From Pleomorphomonas sp. PLEO (GTDB taxonomy: Bacteria > Pseudomonadota > Alphaproteobacteria > Rhizobiales > Pleomorphomonadaceae), in NCBI RefSeq assembly GCF_041320595.1, contig NZ_CP166625.1:1-64000 (forward strand): a DNA stretch of 64,000 nt, read 5' to 3'. This document shows positions 45,583 through 56,078 of this stretch, one piece after another (within the stretch, counting starts at the first letter, position 1; every line of letters starts with the position of its first letter). The notes under the pieces were generated by a model. That model made no database searches, had not been told where the DNA came from, and was given only the letters and a program-made list of their open reading frames with translations. Both the position numbers and the translations under genes were made by a program.

Positions 45583-46602
45583 TCATTGTGCAGGCTTGTA
45601 GATCTGGTCAAACACGCCGCCATCGCCGAAATGATAGGGCTGCGCCTTGGCCCAGCCGCCGAACAGCGGATCATCGATGCTGACCAGCTTCAGCTGAGGG
45701 ATCGACTTCAGAAGCGCGGGATCGACCAGGTTCGGCTCGGACGGGCGATAGTGATACTTGGCAGCGAGCGTCTGCCCCTCGGCCGAGTAGAGATACTCGA
45801 GATAGGCGCGCGCCTCCTTCTCGGTGCCGTTGGTCTTGGCGTTGCCCTCGACAACGGCGACCGGCGGCTCTGCCAGGATCGACTGCGGGGGTATCACGAT
45901 GTCGAATTTGTCGGCGCCGAATTCGTCGAGCGCCAGGAAAGCCTCGTTCTCCCAGGCGAGCAGCACATCGCCCAACTCGCGCTGTGCAAAAGTAACGGTC
46001 GATCCACGCGCACCAGTGTCGAGCACCGGCACATGCTTGTAGAGGGTCGCGACGTAATCGCGAATCTTCGCCTCGTCACCGCCATACTGGCCAGCGGCCC
46101 AGGCCCAGGCGGCAAGGTAGTTCCAGCGCGCTCCTCCCGAGGTCTTCGGGTTGGGGGTGATCACTTCGATGCCGTCCTTGACGAGGTCACCCCAGTCATG
46201 GATGCCCTTGGGGTTCCCCTTGCGAACCAGGAAGACGATGGTCGAAGTGTACGGGGCGGAATTGTGCGGCAGCTTGCCACGCCAATCGGCCGGGATTTTG
46301 CCTGTCTTCTCGACGATGGCGTTGATGTCGCTTTCGAGCGCCAGCGTCACCACATCGGCCGGCAGCCCATCGATGACGGCGCGCGCCTGTTTGCCCGAGC
46401 CGCCGTGAGAGGCGCGAATGGCGATATCCTCGCCCGTCTCGGCCTTCCAATGCGCCGCGAAGGCCGCATTGTAGGCCTCGTAGAACTCGCGCGTCGGATC
46501 GTATGAAACGTTGGTCAGCGTCACCGCCATGGCGGGAGCGGCGAGGACGAGCGGTGCCGCGACCACGGCGGCGAACAGTCCCAGAAGTTTCGAGCCTCTC
46601 AT
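45583..46602 (-). CDS. sbp: Periplasmic sulfate-binding protein
   Basis: 339-residue exported binding protein. Signal peptide [21 protein letters not shown] (cleavage about residue 26). Seen: [68 protein letters not shown] and [22 protein letters not shown], all typical of the Sbp/CysP family. It captures sulfate or thiosulfate and feeds CysUWA. First gene of the operon; the 246 bases before it should hold the promoter. A 7-bp hairpin with a 3-base loop (46624-46640) lies 21 bases upstream of the start. Confidence 0.95.
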   Translation of the reverse strand: MRGSKLLGLFAAVVAAPLVLAAPAMAVTLTNVSYDPTREFYEAYNAAFAAHWKAETGEDIAIRASHGGSGKQARAVIDGLPADVVTLALESDINAIVEKTGKIPADWRGKLPHNSAPYTSTIVFLVRKGNPKGIHDWGDLVKDGIEVITPNPKTSGGARWNYLAAWAWAAGQYGGDEAKIRDYVATLYKHVPVLDTGARGSTVTFAQRELGDVLLAWENEAFLALDEFGADKFDIVIPPQSILAEPPVAVVEGNAKTNGTEKEARAYLEYLYSAEGQTLAAKYHYRPSEPNLVDPALLKSIPQLKLVSIDDPLFGGWAKAQPYHFGDGGVFDQIYKPAQ

Positions 46603-46848
46603 GCGTCCAGTCTCCAGCCTTAAGCGATGATGTTCATCGCGCCTATCCGGGAGCTTCGGCAGCTGTTGGCCCCTAAGGCCTCCCGACAGGCTGAAATCCT
46701 AAAAGGACAGCTTCAATTGGCAAGAGATACCATTCCCTCCGAAATGGTCGATTTGTAAAATTTCATTTCATTATTGTCGCCGATTACGCGACTCGAGGCA
46801 ACATGCTTCCGAGAAGCCATGGCTTTGCGGTGGGATTTTCCTTTGCCA

Positions 46849-48300
46849 TCAGCGGCGAACCAAGTCGCGGACGCGATGGATGACCTCCGCGAGCAAAGCA
46901 GCAAGCGGCTTCTCCGGCTGCTGTCTCAGCAAAGACAGCGACGGATAGCGAGGCGTCTTTTCCCCCTCCAGCCGCCAGACCCAACTGGCCGCGGCGGGAA
47001 GCAGTGCAACGCCCGGCCGTCCGAGCGCGCCAGCCAGGCGAAGCGACAGACCGTCGATGGCGATAATGGCATCGATCCGGCTGATCAGAGCGGCGCAGTC
47101 GACCCGAGCGTCGACGCCGGCCTCGAAATCGGGGCCGGGATGCTCGATGCGGACCGGTGGATCGGCGACCTCCCAGCCGGACGGCGTTGACGAGCGGGCA
47201 AGCATGGTCGATGGCACCCGCTCGAGAGCGACAAAGCGCAGGTCACCGATACCGGCGAGCGGCGCGAGATCGTCGAGCCGAAGACCGCCGCCCCAGACAA
47301 GGCCAATGGCCGGCTTGCCACGGCCGAGGTCCAGCCGCGCGCTCCAGCGGTCCGCGAGCATTGGCTCGGCGGCGAGCAGTGAGCCGGTTGGGACGAAGCT
47401 GCCGGCGGTGAGCCCAAGGCGATGTGGCAGGCCGACGAGCGGCGCAGCGGCGCCAGCGGCCCTAACCCAATCGCCGACATCATCGTTGTCAGCAACGACG
47501 TGGCCGACGCCCTCGATCGACGAAGCGAGGCGAACGAAAGGCTTCGGCGCCACCAGCACGAGGTAGGCGGCCAATGACCGGGCAAGCGGCAACACGGACG
47601 CGAAGGTGATGAGGTCAAGCGGATCGGGGCCGGTCCAAACGAGGAGCGGACGATCAAGCGGAGCCCCATCCCACACCGGCAGCCGGGCCGCCCAGGGCGG
47701 ACAAGTGGCCACCCCATCAAGGTCGGCAAAGCCGCCGGCCATGTCACCGAGCGACAAGAGCGCCGCCGCTCGGTCGGCATGCGGACGAGATTCGCCTGTC
47801 CGCCGGAAAGCCTCGACCGCCGCCAGCGGGCGACCGGCAGCGACCAGGGCCGAACCGAGGCCGCTCAGGGCATGCGGCTCGGCCGGGTCAAGCCGCAACG
47901 CCGCATCGAAAGCCGAAACCGCGCCGTCGGCATCGCCGGCGGCAAGGCGCGCCACGCCGAGGCGGGCGGCGAGGCGCGCGTCGAGCGGTTTGGCGGCACG
48001 GGCTCGTTCGAAGGCAGCCGCGGCTTCCGGCAAGCGAGAGGTCGCGGCAAGCGCCTCGCCAAGCGCGGCGGCGATATCGGCGCGGCCGGGCTCGGTGCGA
48101 TCGGCACGCGTCAGGAATATGACGGCGCGCGCATGATCGCCATTGGCACGGGCGGCGGTGGCGGCCCCCAGCATGGCCGGCACATGGTCCGGCGCCCGCA
48201 CGAGAGCCACCTCATAGAGGGCGACCGCCTCGATCCATTTGTGAGTGGCTTCGGCAGCGGCGGCACGGGCCAGCAGTTGATCAACGACCGTTTCTGTCAC
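46849..48300 (-). CDS. TPR protein with C-terminal glycosyltransferase-like domain
   Basis: 483 residues. N-terminal TPR units (about 1-175: WIEAVALYEVALVRAPDHVPAMLGAA, AAAFERARAAKPLDARLAARLGVARLAAGDADGAVSAFDAALRLDP) lead into a GT9/GT41-like domain (about 190-470). The end of that domain, IDGLSLRLAGALGRPGVALLPAAASWVWRLEGEKTPRYPSLSLLRQ, follows the pattern (HLAGALG.P ... DWRW ... SPWYP..RLFRQ) seen in TPR-glycosyltransferase proteins, but H, D and W positions are altered. The GTG start at 48300 overlaps the stop of the upstream giant gene (GTGA). It is a shortened fourth copy of that protein's module. Function unknown. Confidence 0.8.
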   Translation of the reverse strand: MTETVVDQLLARAAAAEATHKWIEAVALYEVALVRAPDHVPAMLGAATAARANGDHARAVIFLTRADRTEPGRADIAAALGEALAATSRLPEAAAAFERARAAKPLDARLAARLGVARLAAGDADGAVSAFDAALRLDPAEPHALSGLGSALVAAGRPLAAVEAFRRTGESRPHADRAAALLSLGDMAGGFADLDGVATCPPWAARLPVWDGAPLDRPLLVWTGPDPLDLITFASVLPLARSLAAYLVLVAPKPFVRLASSIEGVGHVVADNDDVGDWVRAAGAAAPLVGLPHRLGLTAGSFVPTGSLLAAEPMLADRWSARLDLGRGKPAIGLVWGGGLRLDDLAPLAGIGDLRFVALERVPSTMLARSSTPSGWEVADPPVRIEHPGPDFEAGVDARVDCAALISRIDAIIAIDGLSLRLAGALGRPGVALLPAAASWVWRLEGEKTPRYPSLSLLRQQPEKPLAALLAEVIHRVRDLVRR

Positions 48301-51300
48301 GACGCCGGCCTTTCGGGAAGGAGACCGCGCAGGACACCGACGAGGTCGCCACCCCGTTGCACGAAGCGGGCTTCGGGATACCAGAGCGTACCGCCCTCCC
48401 CCGCCCAAAGCCAGTCGGCCGAGGATGGATCGATCACGACTGTCGGCCGGCCAAGGGTGGCGGCAAGATGGGCGGTAGCCGAGACGGGAGCAATCACCGC
48501 ATCGAGCGCCGCCATCGCCGCCGCCATTTCGACGAAGCCGCCAAGCCGATCGCCCAGCGGTTCGACAACGAGTCCATTCGGCAGCACGGCGAGCGAAGCC
48601 CGGCCAGCGCGGCGATCAAGGGCGAACAGGCGGATGCCCTGGAGGTCGGCAAGCGGGGCGAGAAGCGAGGCGTCCGCGGCGTTCCGCCAATAAAGGCCGA
48701 TAGCAGTCCGGCCGTCGCCGCCGAAGAATTGCCGCCAAGCATCAATTCGCAAGGGATCTGGCCGGAAAAGGGCGGGTGGCGGCAGGCTTGTCCGTTCGGT
48801 GCCGAACACATGCGGCAGGCTTCGAAGCGGCACCTCCAGATCGTAGGGCGGCAGACGCCGCCCCTGCTCGACCACCGTGACCTGACCGCCAAGATCAAGC
48901 CGGCGGAACAGATCGGTAAGAGCCGGGCGCACCTCAAGAACGAGCCGAGGCCCATTCGCCATGAACTGCGGCAGGAAGCGGGCAAAGGCGATGTCCAGCC
49001 CAAGATCGCGTTCGCCATGAACGAGCAGCGTTCGATCGCGAATATCCTCGCCAGTCCAGCGAGCTGCTGAAAAACGTCGCGGCAATAGTTCGGCAGCTTG
49101 CCAGCGTATCTCCGAGCGAGCAAAGCCACGCTGGTAGTCGCCGGCCATCAGCAGCGCCTCCGCTTCGTCCATCAAGAGCTCGGGGTCGGTCGGCGCCAGC
49201 GCCACGGCGCGACCATAACAACCGAGAGCCTCAACCGTGCGACCAAGCGCCACCAGAGCCTTGCCAACAGTACGATGGGCACGAGCGAGGTCGGGCCGGA
49301 GTTCGACTGCCCGCTCGGCATGGGCAAGCGCCTCTTCGAGGCGACCATCGAGCCGTTCGGCATCCGAGAGTTCGACGAGCCGCTCGGCGGTCGGCGCCTC
49401 GGCCACCAGCGCGGCAAGAAGGCTTCCAGCTCGCTCGCGTTCGCCGATCCGCAGAAGGGCCGAGGCGAGTTTCTCCCGCAGTTCCGGCTCGGCGGTCCCG
49501 GCGGCAATGGCGTCGCCCAGCAGCAGGACGGCGCGATGATCGTCGCGGCTGGCGAGCGCGGCGAGACCGGCGCGCGCGAGCGCCGCCACCGGCCGCGGGA
49601 AGAACTCATCGCCTTCTAAAGAAGCGTCGATGGCCGGCGCTGGGTCGGCACGGAAAGGAACGGCACGGTCGCCGGCCGCGAAGGCGGCAAGTGCCACGAC
49701 GAGGCGGGAAAGTCGGTCGGATTCTCCCTCCCCGGGACGGTGGCGAAAAAGGCGCGTGGCCGGGAACCAGGGCGTTCGACCGTCTTTTTCCAGCCAGAGC
49801 CAATCATCGCGGTCCGGGCCGATGACAAAGGCGGGGCGACCGAGGGCGCCGGCCAATACGGCGATTGGGCTACCCGCGAGCGCGACTACGGCGTCAATAT
49901 TCGGAAGGGCGGCGGCAATCTTGTCGAGCTCCGACTGACCGATGGCAAGCGGCCATGCATTTGGCAGGCGCGCTGTGGCCCCAGCGTCGAGGGCGACGAA
50001 GGTGACCCCGGGCAGCGCGGCGAGCAGCGCCATATCGACCGAAGTAGCCAGACCGTCGAGCGCCAAGCCGACACGGAAACCTTCGAGATGGGCGAATGTC
50101 CGTGCCACGTTAGTCACGGCAACCGGATCGGATGCGAGATAGCGGCGCGGCGCCGGCAACCCATCCATGGTGAGGCCAAACAGAGCCGGCAGGCTCATCA
50201 CGCGGAGGGCGAAGTCACTACCCTGCGCCTTGCCCATGCCGTCGATCCCGTCGGCGTAGGCCAGCAAAGGCGCCAGTTCGTCCGCGCCATCGACGCGAAC
50301 GGTTGTCGCGCCCGCCGCCTTGAGCATGGGAGCAAAGCGCAGGAAACGTAACAGCACCCCCGCGTCGCCTTCGGCAGCAAGGATCACATCTCGACCGGCG
50401 AGGTCGGCGAGGGCTGGAAGAGCCCGCGCTTCGCCATGCCGGCACTCAAATTCGACAAGGCCGGTGGCAAAGTCGCCAGAGGCCAACAGCAGTTCGCCGA
50501 GAAAGGCGCGGGTGGCTGGGGACGAGCGGCGAGCAACGAGACGACGCAGGACGTCGATCGCCTCACGGGTGCGGCCGACTGTGGCGAGGGCGCGAGCAAA
50601 TTCCATTGCCGCTTCGGTGTGACTACCGTCGCGGGCCACGGCAGACCCAAGGAAATGCAGGGCAAGCCCAGTCTCGCCGGCCGTTGCCGCGAGACGCCCG
50701 AGACCGAGGCGGGCGTCGGCGCCATCTTGAACAATGACAGCCCGTTCGAAAGCGCGGGCAGCGGCGCGGGTATCGCCAAGCTTCCTCAGTGCCTCTCCCC
50801 AAGCCACAAGCAGATCGGTCCGGTGGGGCGCCGTCTTTACCGCCTGTCGGAGGGCAAACTCCGCTCTGGGCTGGTCACCGAGTTCGATGAGAGCGGCGGC
50901 GCGTGCCATCAGCGCATCAATGGAGGACGGATCAATGCTGGATGCCTGCTCGGCGTGCTGGAGCGCCGAGGCGGGGTTGCCCCGCTCGAGGTCGCGGCGG
51001 GCGGCAAGGAGCAGCAGCGGAGCATGGCGCGAGCCGATGGAAAGCCCGGCGTCAAGCACTCGATTGGCATCGGCCACCTCGCCAACGCGGAACAATAGCC
51101 CAGCAAGCCGCGCCCAAGCCTCCGGGACCGCCGGGGCGAGCGCCACCAGGCGCGCGGCAAATGGCAGAGCGGCACGGGCGGCGGCGGCGCCATCGACCCC
51201 CTCGGCGGCGGCGGCGAGCCGGTTGAGGGCAGCGACGACGGATAACCCCGGCGTGGCGAGCGCCTTTGCCTCCGATGTCAATGCATTAGCGACACCCAGC

Positions 51301-52205
51301 CAGTCCGCTCCTTCAGCGCGAAACAGGCGCGCGCCAGGATACCAGCGACTGAACTGACCTTGGCATCCCCACATCCAATGCGGCGCATCGTCGAGCAGCA
51401 GCCACAATGGCGCACCGGCAACGCCAGCGGCATGGGCCACCGGACCATCGGTTGCCACAACGAGGTCGAGGCCGGCGAGTGTGGCGGGATTGAACTCGAC
51501 CACCTGGCCGCCGAGCTTCCTGGCCGCCGCCTGATCAAGTGCCACCAGGCGGAAGGCGGGAAAGGCTTGGCGAAGCACCGGTATGACGCTCTCCGCTGTC
51601 ATCTCGGTCCCCCTGCCCCATGGCGACGCGCCCAAGGCGAGCCCAATAGCCATCCCTTTGTGTTGCAACGGCAACAAGATGGGCGGCGGCACGTCGTCCG
51701 GCGAAAGGCCAAGCACACATGGCGCGGAGGCAAGCGGCAAGATGAGATCATGCGGCGGCAGCGAGGCAACACCGACGAGTGGCACGCCGCCAAAAGCGGG
51801 GGCGAAGGGCGAAAGCCATTCCAGTTGCTCAGCGGGAACCGCCAGCGTCAGCGACAATACGCGAGCGGCAAGTTTCGGCAAGAAACGGGCAAAGGCGAGC
51901 GTGTCGCACTCGTCCTCCTCGGCGAGCACGACGACGCGAGCCGCTGGCGATCGCGCGCCGTTCCAGCGCGGCCGGTCGGATGGTGCTAACAAGGGGCGGC
52001 GCTCAAAATCGGCGAAACCTTCCGCCCAGTTCCCATCGGCGAGCGCAAGCCGCGCCGCGTCCAGGCGAGAGGATGTCGCGGCATCCAGTGCCCGTGTCTG
52101 GCGGTCCTCATCGATCGTCAGGTCTTCGTCCAGTTTAAGCTCCAGATGCCACCGCCGTTGGTTCAAGCCCTCTCCATGGAGCGAACAGCCTGATTCGGGG
52201 AACAT
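48297..52205 (-). CDS. Giant protein with three tandem TPR/glycosyltransferase-like modules
   Basis: 1302 residues, no signal peptide, no membrane helix. Domain order: glycosyltransferase-like module 1 (about 55-297), TPR block (about 345-575), module 2 (about 578-820), TPR block (about 865-1022), module 3 (about 1025-1285). Each module starts with a W/Y..GF/GL..xE.R block (WAEGFADFERR, FATGLVEFECR, YQRGFARSEIR) and ends with a ...AHLA.xLGRP ... DW.W ... WYP/WFP..R segment like the GT9/GT41 end of bacterial TPR-glycosyltransferases. Module 3 is best kept; modules 1 and 2 lack some family residues, so they may be structural. ATG 52205 is chosen for GGAG 8 bases upstream; the frame is open to 52364. 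Coupled to the 483-residue gene downstream, divergent from the LOG gene. Confidence 0.82.
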   Translation of the reverse strand: MFPESGCSLHGEGLNQRRWHLELKLDEDLTIDEDRQTRALDAATSSRLDAARLALADGNWAEGFADFERRPLLAPSDRPRWNGARSPAARVVVLAEEDECDTLAFARFLPKLAARVLSLTLAVPAEQLEWLSPFAPAFGGVPLVGVASLPPHDLILPLASAPCVLGLSPDDVPPPILLPLQHKGMAIGLALGASPWGRGTEMTAESVIPVLRQAFPAFRLVALDQAAARKLGGQVVEFNPATLAGLDLVVATDGPVAHAAGVAGAPLWLLLDDAPHWMWGCQGQFSRWYPGARLFRAEGADWLGVANALTSEAKALATPGLSVVAALNRLAAAAEGVDGAAAARAALPFAARLVALAPAVPEAWARLAGLLFRVGEVADANRVLDAGLSIGSRHAPLLLLAARRDLERGNPASALQHAEQASSIDPSSIDALMARAAALIELGDQPRAEFALRQAVKTAPHRTDLLVAWGEALRKLGDTRAAARAFERAVIVQDGADARLGLGRLAATAGETGLALHFLGSAVARDGSHTEAAMEFARALATVGRTREAIDVLRRLVARRSSPATRAFLGELLLASGDFATGLVEFECRHGEARALPALADLAGRDVILAAEGDAGVLLRFLRFAPMLKAAGATTVRVDGADELAPLLAYADGIDGMGKAQGSDFALRVMSLPALFGLTMDGLPAPRRYLASDPVAVTNVARTFAHLEGFRVGLALDGLATSVDMALLAALPGVTFVALDAGATARLPNAWPLAIGQSELDKIAAALPNIDAVVALAGSPIAVLAGALGRPAFVIGPDRDDWLWLEKDGRTPWFPATRLFRHRPGEGESDRLSRLVVALAAFAAGDRAVPFRADPAPAIDASLEGDEFFPRPVAALARAGLAALASRDDHRAVLLLGDAIAAGTAEPELREKLASALLRIGERERAGSLLAALVAEAPTAERLVELSDAERLDGRLEEALAHAERAVELRPDLARAHRTVGKALVALGRTVEALGCYGRAVALAPTDPELLMDEAEALLMAGDYQRGFARSEIRWQAAELLPRRFSAARWTGEDIRDRTLLVHGERDLGLDIAFARFLPQFMANGPRLVLEVRPALTDLFRRLDLGGQVTVVEQGRRLPPYDLEVPLRSLPHVFGTERTSLPPPALFRPDPLRIDAWRQFFGGDGRTAIGLYWRNAADASLLAPLADLQGIRLFALDRRAGRASLAVLPNGLVVEPLGDRLGGFVEMAAAMAALDAVIAPVSATAHLAATLGRPTVVIDPSSADWLWAGEGGTLWYPEARFVQRGGDLVGVLRGLLPERPAS

Positions 52206-52363
52206 TATATCCGCTCCCGCCCGTCCCCAGACGGCAGTGACGACACCAGCCGACGCGTTCGTGCCACAGTACGGCCTCGTTTCAACGTTCCTTAACAAGC
52301 CGATCCCTATGCTCACCTTCCCGCCTTTTTCCGGCCGGACGGCTGGAATCCAGGACTGACCCA

Positions 52364-53182
52364 ATGACCGACATCGCTGATAATACCGCCCAGAAGACCT
52401 CGAAGGCCTTCGTCCTGCCCGCCGTCGACAGCGATTATCTCCTGTCGGACTCGATGCGCGGCGTCCGCTTCATGCTGGAGTATTCCAAAGCAGAGCAGAC
52501 CCTGAAGGCTTGGGGCATTCGTTCGACGCTCGTGGTATTCGGTTCGGCCCGCGTCCATGAAAACGGCGATCCTTTGCATAATCGCTGGTATGGGACGGCA
52601 CGCGAATTCGGCCGCATTGCCTCCGAGCGCGGCGGCGCCGTCAATCGCACCGACGGCTTCTTCGACAATGTCATCGCGACCGGCGGCGGCCCAGGCATCA
52701 TGGAGGCTGCCAATCGTGGCGCCCGCGACGCCGGTGCGCCCACCATCGGCTTCAACATTACCTTGCCGCACGAGCAGGAACCCAACGCCTATACGACGCC
52801 GCAGCTCACTTTCCGGTTCCACTACTTTGCCATGCGCAAGATGCACCTTGCGATGCGCGCCAATGCCCTGGTGGTTTTCCCCGGCGGCTTCGGCACCTTC
52901 GACGAACTGTTCGAACTCCTCACTCTGACCCAGACGCACAAAGGCACCCGCATCCCGGTCGTGCTAGTCGACGGCGAATATTGGCACAAGGTCATCAACT
53001 TCGACGCCTTGGCCGATTACGGCATGATCAACCGCGAGGACATCGGTCTCGTTCACTTCGCCGAGACGGCCGAGGAAATCTGGGGCTATCTCGCCTCCGA
53101 AAACCTCGGATCGCACCGCAACCGCGACAAGGCCCGATATGGTGAGGGCGTGCTGACCCGCCCTTCCCCCGTGCCGGAATGA
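52364..53182 (+). CDS. LOG family protein (TIGR00730-type)
   Basis: 272-residue cytosolic protein of the LOG/'lysine decarboxylase-like' family. Seen: VVFGSARV, IATGGGPGIMEAANRGARDAG and VVFPGGFGTFDELFELLTLTQ, i.e. the PGGxGTxxE nucleotide-binding motif. Many members are cytokinin riboside 5'-monophosphate phosphoribohydrolases or nucleotide-salvage enzymes; others bind second messengers. The N-terminal 80 residues are longer than in the short LOG type. Divergent from the giant TPR gene, 158 bases away, and 73 bases before mutS. Confidence 0.88.
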   Translation: MTDIADNTAQKTSKAFVLPAVDSDYLLSDSMRGVRFMLEYSKAEQTLKAWGIRSTLVVFGSARVHENGDPLHNRWYGTAREFGRIASERGGAVNRTDGFFDNVIATGGGPGIMEAANRGARDAGAPTIGFNITLPHEQEPNAYTTPQLTFRFHYFAMRKMHLAMRANALVVFPGGFGTFDELFELLTLTQTHKGTRIPVVLVDGEYWHKVINFDALADYGMINREDIGLVHFAETAEEIWGYLASENLGSHRNRDKARYGEGVLTRPSPVPE

Positions 53183-53255
53183 CGAGCTGGATAACCGCGC
53201 CGATCGGACAATTGCCGCGTGAAAAGCGGCGCGGGCTTTGTTAGCTTCCGCCCCC

Positions 53256-55985
<2,730 letters not shown>

Positions 55986-56078
55986 TTGTTCGGTTGGCGC
56001 CGACTATTCGATTTTATTGCCGGCTGCGCTTTCGAGCATCCCTGCCGCGCCTGCCTCCTCCGAAGGTGATTGCCGACG

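Noticed and set aside
46624-46640. Perfect 7-bp hairpin upstream of sbp as a riboswitch or sulfate operator.
   Set aside because: Too short for a known riboswitch class and no matching regulator site is known to me; noted only in the sbp entry.
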